Below are positions 1 through 9,778 of a DNA stretch of 64,000 nucleotides, piece after piece (position 1 is the first letter of the stretch; every line of letters starts with the position of its first letter). This DNA is from Megalopta genalis (lineage: Eukaryota > Arthropoda > Insecta > Hymenoptera > Halictidae): contig NC_135019.1 of the NCBI RefSeq assembly GCF_051020955.1, forward strand, positions 21,891,375 through 21,955,374, given 5' to 3'. Position numbers and translations under genes: made by a program. The notes beneath the pieces were generated by a model. That model was given only the letters and a program-made list of their open reading frames with translations. It was not told the origin of the DNA and searched no databases.

Positions 1-80
1 TCGAATGAGAAAGCAAAATAATAATCCGAATTACGTGATACTTGCTCCATGTTTTACTGTAGGAATAACATGCTTCTGAT

Positions 81-276
81 TTAATTCGGTGTTCGGTTTC
101 CTCTATACAAATCTTTTTCCATCAAAGCCGAAAAGATTAAATTTGCTCTCATCTGAGAAAATAACCGTCTTCCAAAATTCCATTGTCTTACTTGCCTATA
201 TTTTTGCAAATCCGAGCCGTTTCTCCCTATTCTTTTCATTAATGAACGGTTTTTTCTCGCTGCTCTACCATAAATT
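81..276 (-). pseudogene. Tc1-type transposase fragment
   Basis: Read on the minus strand, this stretch encodes a piece of a Tc1-family transposase, the cut-and-paste enzyme of Tc1 transposons. The clearest match is the block around the second catalytic region, with WKTVIFSDESKFNLF visible near 165-120. One frame change lies near 265 and an in-frame stop near 103. Both ends of the gene are missing and no terminal inverted repeats are visible. The fragment abuts a BEL/Pao integrase fragment at about 276, so it marks the edge of an old mosaic. Family assignment is good; the exact boundary is approximate. Confidence 0.7.
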
Positions 277-359
277 TCCGTATACCTTGATCCGATTTCT
301 ATTGCGAAACTTCTTCTCTTTGATGTAGAAGGGACCGCAATAGTCAACTCCTACGTTGT
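277..359 (-). pseudogene. BEL/Pao integrase fragment, downstream half
   Basis: On the minus strand this reads as the start of the integrase core of a BEL/Pao retrotransposon, with VGVDYCGPFYIKEKKF containing the first catalytic Asp. It stops where the Tc1 fragment begins. Its upstream half lies about 9.2 kb away at 9539-9760. Removing the piggyBac between them, with one copy of its TTAA, restores a continuous reading frame. The two fragments were therefore one gene before the piggyBac inserted. Confidence 0.8.
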
Positions 360-380
360 TTAACCCTTTCGCTACCGGGC

Positions 381-479
381 GGGTTCTCCGCCGCGGTACT
401 TCTGCTGAACGGAGTGCCGCGACATCACTGCACGCTACGCGATGCGCGATGTCAGCGAGAGTACCGCAGCGGAGAACCC
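381..479. repeat. Subterminal inverted repeat of PB1, left end
   Basis: Two 20-bp arms (381-400 and 460-479) form a near-perfect inverted repeat separated by about 60 bp. The first arm begins GGGTTCTCCGCCGCGG. They lie just inside the left piggyBac terminus, where transposase-binding subterminal repeats are usual. The right end has its own, different palindromes. Confidence 0.65.
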
Positions 480-581
480 AAGCGGCTTGAATGTTTTCGG
501 ACGAAAAAATGTTTCTTCAAAGGGTATTTATAAATAAAGAGAAATATAATTAGAGCATTATGCAATATAATATAATATAAT

Positions 582-905
582 TGAGGAGGTGGGATCGGCG
601 ACGGGAAGAGAGAATTGAACCCGGTTACAATTAGACTATCTTTATTTACAATCGACGAGGGTTCTTACTGAACTAACCATTCGCTCACCGATGCATCCCA
701 TCCAGATCATTCTTTCTCATTCTCACGGTTCACTTTCACTCTGTCCTGGCTAGACGCATTCATTCTACGCGACACTCAAACCAATCGTCTAGACATTCGC
801 TCGACGCTAACGCACAGCATGCAGCCCGGCCCATTCGTCCAAACATTCTTACGCCTTAAAACTAAACACATGGCGGAGACGTGGCGCCGGCTTGTCGCCG
901 CCACA
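582..905 (-). repeat. G1 3' LTR
   Basis: Begins TGAGGAGG and ends GCCGCCACA in plus-strand reading. It matches 7071-7428 almost base for base but lacks 34 bp around 650. A G-rich polypurine tract (C-run at about 908-916 on the plus strand) sits immediately upstream in the element's sense, as expected for a 3' LTR. Confidence 0.92.
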
Positions 906-1064
906 TCACCCCCCCGCCAGTGATTGACTCGATCACGAAACTTGCAATCGGTCCGGGAAACGCACTCTTCTTCCGGACCGTGTGGTGCGTAAACCCGCAC
1001 CTGGTGGTACTACTATGGGGGGCGGCACCGCCGGACCCCGAGATGGTGGCGATGGTTGGGGCGG

Positions 1065-3468
1065 CTACCCCGTAAACTCGCTCGGAGTGGGTGGTGATGG
1101 TGGTGTTGGTGGTCCCTCGGACTCTCCAGGTAACGCTGGCTGTGTTGCCCCTGGTATCGTCGGCGGTGCTGGATCTGTAGCCAGCACGTACGCCGGCTTT
1201 AGGCGATCTATGGTCACTGTAACCGCCTTGTCCCGGATACTGAGGGAGTAAGTCCGGTCCCCTCGCTCGAGGACCCTGTATGGGCCGTCGTATGGCGGCT
1301 GGAGGATTCCTCGCACGGCGTCGTTCCGCACGAACACATGCTCTGCCGTGGCGAGGTCCTTGAAAACGAAAACTCGTTTCGTCGAGTGATTGCTGCCAGG
1401 CGTTGGGGCGAGGGTCGCGAAATGCTTTCGTAATCCCGCGACAAAATCCCCTGGCAGCGGCAGCGACTCCGCTCTCTGTGGGACCAGGAATTCCCCTGGT
1501 AGGCGCAGTGTCTCGCCGTAGACCAGCTCAGCTGCGGTGGATTGTAAGTCCTCCCTCCAGGCTGCGCGGATGCCCAGCAAGATGGTGGGAAGAACCTTTG
1601 TCCAGCTGACGTTTTGCTGGCAACGGAATGCTGCCTTAAATTGGCGGTGGAATCTCTCCACCATTCCGTTTGCCGCCGGGTGATAGGCCGTTGTCCGCCA
1701 GTGGGCTGCACCTGTTAGCTGTGACATTGCCTGAAACAAGCGCGACTCGAATTGTCGACCCTGGTCGGTCGTCACGCGCAACGGGGTTCCGAACCGTGAA
1801 ATCCAACCCTCGTAAAAGGCGCGTGCCACGGTCGAAGCTTCTTGATCCCGAATTGGGAAAGCCTCGGGCCAGCGCGTAAAACGGTCGACGCAGGTTAAAC
1901 AGTACCTGAACCCCTTTGAGACCGGAAGAACTACAATGTCTATGTGCACGTGCTCGAATCTTCCGGTCGGCGCGTCGAAACTTCCCGGCGGCGCGAAAAC
2001 GTGCTTGTTTATTTTGGCGCGCTGGCACGGAACGCAACCGCGAGCCCAACTCCGGCAATCGGCTTTAACGGACGGCCACACATATCGTTCCGTCACGGGT
2101 CTCACCGTTGCTTTAACACCTGGATGCGCCAGGCGGTGCATCGAGTCGAATGCGGCTCGCCTGAATTGTCCCGTGACGAAAGGTCGCGCAATCCCGGTAG
2201 ACACGTCACAGATCACTTCAGTGTTCGAATCGGGTGGGCGTATCCGTTTTAAACGTAAATTGTTTTTTATTTTCCCGCTCATGTACGCCTGAAGTTCCGC
2301 GTCGCGCTGCTGAGACTCCGCCAAATCGGTGTAGCTGAAGGACTCTACCACTTCTTCCAACCTGGATAGCGCGTCGGCGACGACGTTGTCCTTCCCGGCG
2401 ATGTGGCGGATGTCGGTGGTGAACTGCCCGATGAAATCCAGGTATCTAAATTGCCTGGGAGAACATTTCTCGGGCTTTTGTTGGAAGGCGAAGGTCAACG
2501 GTTTGTGGTCCGTGTAGATGGTGAATGTTCGCCCCTCCACCATGTGTCGGAAATGCTTGATTGCCGAGTAAATGGCCAACATTTCCCGGTCGTACGCGCC
2601 GTAATTCCGCTCGGCAGCGCTGAGCTTCCTGGAGAAGAAAGCCACCGGCTGCCAATCCTTTCCGACCCGCTGCTGCAGTGCCGCGCCTGCAGCAAAATCG
2701 GACGCGTCGCAGAACAAGGCGAGTGGCACGTCGTCCCTCGGATGCGACAATAACGCCGCCTGCCTCAAACTGTCCTTCGCCTCGGCGAAAGCCGCGGTAG
2801 CTTCCTCGGTCCACGCCAACTTGGCGTTACCCTTGATGCCGTCGTGCAGTAGGTTGTTGAGGGGCGCTTGTACCTGCGCAGCCCTGGGCATGAAACGCCT
2901 ATAGAAATTTAGCATACCCAGGAACTGCCTCAGCCGTTTTGCGGTGGTCGGTTGGGGGTAGTTGGTGATCGCCTCCACCTTTGATTCCAACGGGCTGGTG
3001 CCTTTGGACGATACGGTGAACCCCAGGAATTTAACCTGCGCCTGGCCGAAAATGCATTTCGCCCCGTTGACGGTCACGCCGTACTTGTCGAGGTGTGAAA
3101 AAACTTCCTCCAAGTGACGCAAGTGCTCCTCTTCTGTCGACGATGCCACCAGTATGTCGTCGATGTAGGCGTACACAAAGTCCAGGCCGCGCAGCACCTC
3201 GTCGATGAAACGTTGAAACGTTTGTGCCGCGTTTCGCAATCCGAACGACATACAGGGTAACTCGAATAGTCCGAAAGGGGTGGTTATCGCGGTTTTGGCG
3301 ATGTCCTCTGTGGCCACTGGAATCTGGTTATACGCGCGCGCCAGATCTATTGTGGAAAACACCGTCTTCCCGTGAAGCGCGTGAGAGAAGTCCTCGATGT
3401 GCTTCACGGGGTACCTATCCGGCACCGTGCGCGCATTTAAAGCTCGGTAATCCCCGCACGGTCGCCAA
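1065..3468 (-). pseudogene. G1 pol, distal part: reverse transcriptase, RNase H, integrase
   Basis: This is the main catalytic part of G1 Pol. It starts where X1 cuts the reverse transcriptase and runs open for about 790 codons. The RT active site is YIDDILVAS near residue 93 from 3425. RNase H follows with DASDFAAGAAL and TDHKPLTFAF. The integrase has an HHCC zinc domain ending CVPCQRAK and the DD35E triad in HVHIDIVV, VTTDQGRQF and NGMVERFHR. A TAG stop at 1065 replaces a CAG found in the sister copy at 31.7 kb and removes only about 45 C-terminal residues. Apart from the X1 insertion and this stop the enzyme is well preserved, which fits a young copy. Confidence 0.9.
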
Positions 3469-3621
3469 TGTTACGATCGTTGGTATTAAATGAGAGATTA
3501 AATTGATTGTTCGCAGTTTCGAACCTGCCTGCATACACCGGTTGCAGTTCGGGAAATTGAAGGGAAATAAATGAAATGGTTTTACCACTCATTCAAGATA
3601 CTAGTGTATGGTTTATTAAAA

Positions 3622-3945
3622 TTAAATGTTTAACAAGTTTATGTTGAAATATTGCGGGTCCCAATCGGGGTCGCGAAAATCTTCCTCTTGGAAGAGGTGC
3701 TCTAAATCGTCGTCGTGATACCGGTCTTTCTCTGTTACCGGGTCATAGACCTCCACGGACGGAGGAGAATCAGGGAACGGATCTGGTTTCAATGCTTCCT
3801 CGGCCAGCTCCCTCCCTATATATCGGAGCCTCTTGTTCAAATTTCACGGTAAACTCCCGTTGGAGTGCGCGGATTTTTCGGATTGCTCTCGTTTTGCGCC
3901 CCCCTCGACGTTTATTATTTGATCGCTTCTTCGAACCATTCATCT
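3622..3945 (-). pseudogene. Small conserved X protein, frameshifted copy
   Basis: The reading frame starts at the ATG near 3945, encoding a basic N-terminus (MNGSKKRSNNKRRGG). It shifts frame near 3838 because of an extra base compared with the second copy. It then continues as an acidic, proline-rich C-terminus with PDPFPDSPPSVE and DPDWDP. The intact version (110 codons) is at 16827-17159. In the PDPFPDSPPSVE block the two copies differ only at third codon positions, the mark of past purifying selection. I do not recognise the family. The basic-then-acidic layout suggests a nucleic-acid or protein-binding role, which is only a guess. Confidence 0.6.
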
Positions 3946-4028
3946 AAAGATTAATTTTTTAGATTCATTAAATATATATATGTATTTTTGGATTCCTATT
4001 ATTATTATCCTCTCAGTATTATTAAGCT

Positions 4029-4195
4029 TAAGCGTCACTTGGACGCAGCTAGGTCGGCGCGTGTAAGCGTCACTTGGACGCAGCTAGGTCGGCACGTGTA
4101 AGCGTCACTTGGACGCAGAGAGGTCGGAAAGTATAAGCGTCGTTTGGACGCAGAATAAGTGCCTCGCATAAGCGTCTGTTAGACGCTGAGTAAAT
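4029..4195. repeat. Tandem repeat in X1, about 36-bp unit
   Basis: Roughly five copies of a 35-36 bp unit starting TAAGCGTCACTTGGACGCAG, decaying to the right. The unit contains the short palindrome GCGTC...GACGC. X copy 2 lacks the whole block, so it arose within the X1 lineage or was lost in X2. Confidence 0.85.
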
Positions 4196-4470
4196 GCCAG
4201 CCCAGAGAGGTAAATAATGATAAGAATCACGCTTGATTGATATTTAGCAAAGTAGTAAAATTGAAAGTTCGAATACAGCTTTAACAAATTTTGACTAGTG
4301 AACTAATTTAAAAATAATAATGATAATAATACAAACTCGTCGTTAGAACAATAAACCATGCACTGAGTTTTACAATATTTGTATAAGTACCTTAGCGAAA
4401 TATTTGAATTACGTTGTCGTAGTTAGTCGTATTACTATTCGAATTATTACGTTTGATACTCTTCGGCCAC

Positions 4471-4600
4471 TGTGTTTTGTAGACTGCGTTCACGATTGAC
4501 TCTTTGATTGACTCTTCGGTTGACTTGTGTTTTGTAGACTGCGTTCACGATTGACTCTTTGATTGACTCTTCGGTTGACTTGTGTTTTGTAGACTGGCTT
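4471..4600. repeat. Tandem repeat in X1, 55-bp unit
   Basis: A 55-bp unit beginning TGTGTTTTGTAGACTG occurs twice in full (4471 and 4526) and a third time in part (4581). It lies just downstream of the minus-strand TATA box, so it would be transcribed leader sequence. X2 has a different, 25-bp repeat at the matching place. Confidence 0.85.
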
Positions 4601-4617
4601 CTGTGGACCTCGCCTGT

Positions 4618-4626
4618 GTTTTTATA
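4618..4626 (-). promoter_or_regulatory. TATA box of X1
   Basis: On the minus strand the sequence reads CCTATAAAAACAC, a good TATA box, followed about 25-30 bp downstream by an initiator-like CAGTCT. The motif and surroundings are conserved in X2 (17375-17383). It would drive the small X gene downstream. Confidence 0.55.
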
Positions 4627-4732
4627 GGGCGCAGCCAGTGGTCGGACAGGTGGGGGTTCCCGTGTGAGTGTGTCTTCGCGGGCTGTCGCGCTGCATTCCA
4701 TTCCCATCTGCATTTTGCAGGTGTGCCGACTG

Positions 4733-4912
4733 TTATCGCAGTCACGTACGCCTCGGCGAGACCGAGTCTACGTGCCTCTTCTCGCTGCCTGCATCCGCTG
4801 GCGCGCCGGTCCTTATCGCAGTCACGTACGCCTCGGCGAGACCGAGTCTACGTGCTTCTTCTTGCTGGCTGCATCCGCTGGCGCGCTGGTCCTTATCGCA
4901 GTCACGTACGGT
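4733..4912. repeat. Tandem repeat in X1, 80-bp unit
   Basis: An 80-bp unit beginning TTATCGCAGTCACGTACG starts at 4733 and 4813, with a third partial start at 4893. It is absent from X2 and lies in the promoter-proximal (U3-like) part of the element. Confidence 0.85.
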
Positions 4913-5313
4913 CCGTGTGCCAACTTCTGCTTCGCGTTTCCCATCAGAGTATTGACATCGCCACAACGACTCAGTGGGGACACTCGCTGGCGGGGATGGC
5001 CACGTTTGCTGGCCCGTCGCGTCAGTTGAGTCTTAGCTTCTAGACAGTGCGGTACGATTGTATTGGCTAAGACCAGTCGCGAGTGCAATCACAGTTCGTT
5101 CATTATTAGTATTTGATTTTCCGTGTCTACGAGTGTTTCTTCGTTTGAGTTTTTATTCGGCGAGCTGTGATTCTCGTTCGTGGTGAGTTTTACAGTTCTA
5201 TTTTAAAAGCGGTATGGTATATTCGGGAAATGTTACGTTTTTGACATTTTTGTTTTGATTCTCTTTAGTTTAGTGATCTTTTTCGGATTTTTAAATTGAA
5301 GGGCCGAGTGCTC

Positions 5314-5350
5314 AAATGGTGTCAAATTGCGATGTAATTTGACACCATTT
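5314..5350. repeat. Conserved hairpin near the right end of X1
   Basis: Perfect 15-bp inverted repeat: AAATGGTGTCAAATT at 5314-5328 and its complement at 5336-5350, with a 7-bp loop. A second small palindrome, GAGCGCCCGGCGCTC, follows at about 5365-5379. Both are kept in X2 (26814-26850), so the structure is a family feature. Confidence 0.8.
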
Positions 5351-5423
5351 TTCAAAATTTTGCGAGCGCCCGGCGCTCGACCCGACTTTACAATAACGCT
5401 TTAGTCGCGGGACGTGACACCAA

Positions 5424-6361
5424 GCGTCCTGTTCTTTTTTGGGCACCATATGTAGAGGCGATGACCACGCACTTTCCGACGGTCGCGCGATGCCGAGACG
5501 CATCATCGTCTCGAATTCTTGTCGCGCGTGCCTCAAACGATCCGGCGCGAGACGCCGGGGCCTACAAGCCACAGGCGGACCCGGCGTTGTGCGGATATAG
5601 TGCACCGTTTCATGTTGCACTTGCACGGGTGTCCCCACTGGTCGCGTAATGTTCGGGAAACGTTGCAGCAATTCGTGGAATTTCGAATCACCGAAAATTG
5701 TCTTCACCGAGGGCGCCGATGGCCCGCACTCGCGCACTGAGCGTCCTGGCACCGTCATCGACGTCACCTGGTCTAAAAGTTTGCACTTTTTGACATCCAC
5801 CAATAGTTCGTAATGCGCGAGGAAATCTACGCCTATAATCGGCTTTGACACGTCGGCCACCACGAAACGCCATGCGAAAACGCGACGGAGCCCGAAATCG
5901 AGGCTCAGCGTAACCGTCCCGTACGTGGCAATTTCCGACCCGTTCGCCGCATATAAAACGTAAGATGCGCGTTCGCGGAACCCGCGAGTTTTCGATCGAG
6001 GAGAAACGCAGAGATCGGCACCGGTGTCGATTAAAAACTGCGTTCTCGTTACTCGGTCGGTGACGAACAAACGGCGCGATGGTGGGCAGTGGTCGCTGGC
6101 CGTCATTAACGACTGCCCATCTCGTTTCCCGACGCGGACCAATTGCATGGGTGTTCGCAGCGGAACGCGTTCGCGCCGAACTTGTAGTGGTAAAAACACT
6201 TCCCGCCTCGTAGCGCGGTTCGTCGTTCTCGGGATAGCGATCGCGCTCGGCCCGGGGTGGATGGTCGCCGTTGGGAAAAACGCGGACCGGGGTTTATCTC
6301 GCGGCGAATTGCTGCGAGCTCCTGCCGAAACGTCGCCGTGAGCTGTGCCATCTTCGAGCAC
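5424..6361 (-). pseudogene. G1 pol, proximal part: protease and RT fingers
   Basis: The upstream piece of G1 Pol. The aspartic protease has the active-site triad in FLIDTGADLC near 6030. The RT fingers begin with RPSESAWSSPLHMVPKK near 5460, and the frame is then lost just before the X1 insertion. The pol frame is -1 relative to the end of gag and overlaps it, and the same arrangement is present in the sister copy at 34.1 kb, so Gag-Pol was probably made by ribosomal frameshifting. The missing RT middle continues at 3468 on the other side of X1. Confidence 0.85.
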
Positions 6362-6938
6362 AGTTGTTCCTCAACTTCGCACATATCCCTCGACGGCTTG
6401 CGACGGGACCTGCAGAGGCCTCGGCTACCCGCGTGCGTGGGCCCATCGTGTCAGCGATGGTGTCGGCCAAGTCGGCCACTCGGTCTAGCTCGACGTCTCG
6501 CTGCGTCGCCAGGATGACCTGAATGCTCGCGGGGAGCCGGCCCAACCACAAGGTACGCAGTATCTCCCCCGACACGGCTGTTCCTCCCAAGGTCCGCAGG
6601 TGGCGTAAGAACTGCGACGGTTTGCGGTCGCCCATCTCCTCGTGCTCGAGGAGACGCCGAGTCTTCTGCTCCTGCGACGCCCCGATCCGCCTTATCAGCT
6701 CTGTCTTGAGCCTAGTGAACGGCTCAGCCGGGGGATTCAAGATGATTTCGCAGACCTCGGCCGCGTATTCTGGTTTGAGCGCGCCCAGGACGTACCCGAA
6801 CTTCGTTTTTTCGGTCGTAACGCCGCTCGTCTCGAAACTCGCCTCGACCATCGCGAACCACAGCTCGAGGTCGGTCGGCGAAAATTCCGGTATTTTCACC
6901 GCGACGCGGCTGACTGTCGATACGGGCGGGGATGCCAT
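6106..6938 (-). pseudogene. G1 gag
   Basis: Gag of the Gypsy element. The likely start is the ATG at 6936-6938 (MASPPVSTVSRVAVKIPEF). It has the typical N-terminal pattern FSPTDLELWFAMVEASFETSGV of insect Gypsy Gags and a C-terminal zinc-knuckle-like segment CFYHYKFGANAFRCEHPCNW. One frameshift near 6385 separates the capsid part from the C-terminal part. It would form the particle that packages element RNA. The stop at 6106 lies inside the overlap with pol. Confidence 0.82.
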
Positions 6939-7052
6939 CGTACCGAATAAACGTGCGAATGTCCGTGTTCTCTTCCGAAAACTCCCGATCCACTGCCACG
7001 AAACCACGAACGAAATGCGACTGCAAAATTCGTGTCGTTCGCTTCCTTTAGA

Positions 7053-7070
7053 TCACGTCTGGGTCACCAA
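7053..7070 (-). promoter_or_regulatory. G1 primer-binding site
   Basis: Directly downstream of the 5' LTR the minus strand reads TTGGTGACCCAGACGTG, the usual form of primer-binding site in this group of insect Gypsy elements. The related element G2 has a near-identical site at 14341-14359. Confidence 0.75.
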
Positions 7071-7428
7071 TGAGGAGGTGGGATCGGCGACGGGAAGAGA
7101 GAATTGAACCCGGTTACAATTAGACTATCTTTATTTACAATCGGAACCAAACTCGCGACGCTCGCGTACCGTTCCCGACGAGGGTTCTTACTGAACTAAC
7201 CATTCGCTCACCGATGCATCCCATCCAGATCATTCTTTCTCATTCTCACGGTTCGCTTTCACTCTGTCCTGGCTAGACGCATTCATTCTACGCGACACTC
7301 AAACCAATCGTCTAGACATTCGCTCGACGCTAACGCACAGCATGCAGCCCGGCCCATTCGTCCAAACATTCTTACGCCTTAAAACTAAACACATGGCGGA
7401 GACGTGGCGCCGGCTTGTCGCCGCCACA
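7071..7428 (-). repeat. G1 5' LTR
   Basis: 358-bp LTR with TGAGGAGG and GCCGCCACA ends in plus-strand reading. It is complete here, including the 34 bp lost from the 3' LTR. It is followed by the TSD copy TAAT at 7429-7432 and then by PB1 sequence. Confidence 0.93.
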
Positions 7429-7493
7429 TAATAAAACAATATAAGATATTATAACGTAATTCTACAAATAATTCAACACAACATAATACAATT

Positions 7494-9088
7494 CTAATAA
7501 TATAACTGCGTATGATAGTTTTTAAAGCATGGTGTTACACACAGGCCAACGTTGCAAATTTCGCATTGGTATCGCGATCTCTTTTTCTTGTCATTTCTTG
7601 AACAAACTACACACCTTCGCAGCTGATTTTTCCGTCTTGGATTTACATTTGTGTATAGCGACGGGAAGTGGTTTCCAGCGAGGCGAAGTGGATTCGTTTC
7701 CCCTGATTTATTTGCAATGTTATTCTTACTGTCAGACTGATAACGACTTAAAAGTTGTCGAATTAGTTCTAGGTGAAATTTTGCCATTGATATTTGTCTT
7801 CCAGTTTTTAACTTATATAGGCAATAAGCATTCCAAATGCATATATCCATTAAGTGAAAAAAATATTTGTTATACCATTTCAATGTTTTGCATTCTGAAT
7901 GAATGGTGCTGATGACCATATCGGTTTTATCAACAGTTCCCATTAATTTATTGTAATCAACAACGCACTTTGGCTTCATAATCATTTCTCGAGTCCGATA
8001 ATGACGTTTCGTTTCAACGAATTTTTCGTTATGGAAAGAAGATGCATGTATACGTCTCTCTTATCACTCCATCTCATCGCTAATAAATACTTGGAGGAGC
8101 GAAAACTTGCTTCACCAGTTTTTAATTTATTTTGGATAAGTGCCATGCCTTTCCGCCTTTTCCGTACCGTTCCACAAGCGTTAGTCTGATTATGATGCAA
8201 AAGAATAAAAAGTGCGGGGCTTGTATACCAATTGTCTACGTATAACGTATGGCCTCTGCCTAAATAAGGTTTTAGTAATTCCATTACTATGTTTCCTGAC
8301 TTCCCAATAAATTCATTTACGCAGTCTACAGTGGTTAATGAGCCATTATAAATAATCAAATCCTGCACAAATCCAGATTTGGTATCGCATAAAACAAATG
8401 ATTTTATCCCAAATCTGTTTCGTTTGGAGGGTATATATTGCTTAAATGATAACCTTCCTTTGTACAGGAGTAAACTTTCGTCAATACATAAATTTTGAAA
8501 AGGATAAAATGCCTCCTGAAAACGGTGTCGCAGCTTATCACAAATTTCCCTTATTTTATATAATTTATCACCATCTGCAGTCACAATGTTAGTATTAAAA
8601 TGTACAATTTTCAGCAAATACAAAAACCGGTCTCTACTCATCACCTCTCCAAAAATGCTGGTCTTCAAAAGTTTGTCGTTAGACCAGTATTCAGAATATT
8701 TTAGTTTTTTATTTCGCGACATCAAAAATTTGATGGCAAGAAAGCAATACATCTCTGGGAGAGAAGTATTTTGTGAATTTATTGTATTATGATTCTTATC
8801 AATGCTATTGCAGTAACTGTTTGTCGTGCCGACAATGAAACTTATAAAATCTTCCGAGCAGAACAATTGAAAATAATCTAAAATCGATGCCGAATACCTA
8901 ATTGACGCCTTTATTCCGGGATGCTGGGAATTAAATCTATGAAAAGTCGGTTGAAATAAGTCGCTGGCCCATCTAATATCTGTGAGATCTTTTTCAGATT
9001 TAGATGAACAGTCTTCTTCGTATTCGGTTGTGCTGGATTTCATTTCTCGAAATCTTCTACTATTTCTATGAGGTCTCTTTCTTGCCAA
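7494..9088 (-). pseudogene. PB1 piggyBac transposase, one frameshift
   Basis: A nearly complete piggyBac transposase: 368 codons from the ATG at 9088, then a frameshift near 7985 into a 163-codon frame that ends at 7494. The three catalytic Asp regions are visible: NLCIDESLLLYKGRL, LYVDNWYTSPALF and CVVDYNKLMGTVDKTDM. The C-terminus is a cysteine-rich zinc domain (CVVC, CEIC, CVTPCFKNYH). Apart from the one frameshift I see no damage, so this copy died recently. An N-terminal acidic region (SSTTEYEEDCSSKSEKD) is normal for the family. Confidence 0.9.
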
Positions 9089-9462
9089 ATTTGAATTTAT
9101 CTCGTCACCCTCTGACGGATCCGTTTTTTGTCTTCATTTTAAGGGCGAGATAAAATCTATTCAGAAATAATAATTAGTCTAAATAAAATTAAAAAAAAAT
9201 TGAAAAACGATAAGGCATACCTGTTTTATATAATTTATATTATTATACCTATTTTATATTATGTATATGAAGGTGAATTATCTTTTTGCACTAAGTACTG
9301 TCTTTATTCGCTACGAACGATTGATCAGCTACTGAATCGAGACTGACTGTCGAGGAACATCGGTTGCTAAGCAGTTTGTTATTTCGGTTGTCAGCAACAA
9401 ATGATGCCCAGTGTCAACAAACCGGTTGGCCGCAATAGCTCAGTGGCATCTTGCGGAGAGCC

Positions 9463-9538
9463 ACTATAGTGGCCCGTAGTACCTCGGTGGCACCATATGG
9501 AGGGCCACTATAGTGGCCCGTAGTATCGAAAGGGTTAA
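9463..9538. repeat. Subterminal palindromes at PB1 right end
   Basis: The 14-bp perfect palindrome GCCACTATAGTGGC occurs twice, each followed by CCGTAGTA, before the terminus TATCGAAAGGGTTAA. These are probable transposase-binding sites. The block also has a CTCGGTGGCACC/CTCAGTGGCATC pair. Confidence 0.7.
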
Positions 9539-9760
9539 GGGTCGATCTTTGCTAACTCGAGCCCTTAGAAGATTATCCACCATGTATTCTGTTTCTGGTG
9601 GGTTTTCACGAAAGCATTTAATACACTGGCGAATGACTCTGCGTGCTTGATTCCGACCATCAAGGGGGCAGTATCGTTGACGTGCACTATACAGAGTAGC
9701 TTGTATTGCAGCAGGCATGTTTCGGGAATGCTCGTTTCGAGGTATCAGAGTTGTGATATG
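9539..9760 (-). pseudogene. BEL/Pao integrase fragment, upstream half
   Basis: Minus-strand frame with the zinc-domain part of a BEL/Pao integrase (RQRYCPLDGRNQARRV, CIKCFRENPPETEYM, then LRARVSKDRP). It runs into the piggyBac TTAA and resumes at 359. The upstream side fades near 9760, just before the next mariner. No LTR belonging to it is visible. Confidence 0.8.
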
Positions 9761-9778
9761 GTGTGATTTTGGAAGTAT

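Larger units (their letters stand above)
3469..5419 (-). mobile_element. Element X copy 1 (solo LTR or short LTR-bounded element)
   Basis: A 1951-bp unit starting TGTTACG and ending CGTGACA, flanked by the 4-bp duplication CCAA (3465-3468, 5420-5423). A second copy at 16687-26909 has the same ends with TSD ATAT. It contains a minus-strand TATA box (about 4618-4626), a small gene (3622-3945), a poly(A) signal AATAAA just after that gene, several tandem repeats, and hairpins near its right end. There is no gag or pol. It could be a solo LTR of a Gypsy with very long LTRs that carry an accessory gene, or a non-autonomous element. The ends resemble those of Y's LTR, suggesting a related family. 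Confidence 0.8.
582..7428 (-). mobile_element. Ty3/Gypsy retrotransposon G1 (interrupted by X1)
   Basis: An LTR retrotransposon reading on the minus strand: 5' LTR 7071-7428, primer-binding site, gag, protease, reverse transcriptase, RNase H, integrase, polypurine tract, 3' LTR 582-905. It is flanked by the 4-bp duplication TAAT (578-581 and 7429-7432), which is typical of Gypsy integration. The two LTRs are nearly identical apart from one 34-bp deletion, so the insertion is fairly recent. It lies inside PB1 and is itself split by X1. Three relatives lie nearby: a solo LTR at 27105, a deleted copy at 31220 and a more distant cousin at 11450-14630. Confidence 0.92.
360..9538 (-). mobile_element. 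piggyBac element PB1 (carries nested G1 and X1)
   Basis: A piggyBac DNA transposon bounded by TTAA at 360-363 and 9535-9538. The termini match as inverted repeats: TTAACCCTTTCGCTAC on the left, and TTAACCCTTTCGATAC read inward on the right. Without the nested Gypsy G1 it would be about 2.3 kb, normal for an autonomous piggyBac. It sits in a BEL/Pao integrase whose frame rejoins across the TTAA. Both subterminal regions carry short palindromes. The transposase has one clear frameshift. Confidence 0.85.

Noticed and set aside
881..3493. Several plus-strand open frames over G1 pol
   Set aside because: They mirror the minus-strand pol gene in GC-rich DNA and carry no motifs.
4029..4195. Evenly spaced repeats that look like a small CRISPR-type array
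   Set aside because: Contiguous tandem repeats without unique spacers, inside a eukaryotic mobile element.
4582..5043. Overlapping plus-strand frames of 95-153 codons in X1
   Set aside because: Produced by the 80-bp tandem repeat, not kept in X2.
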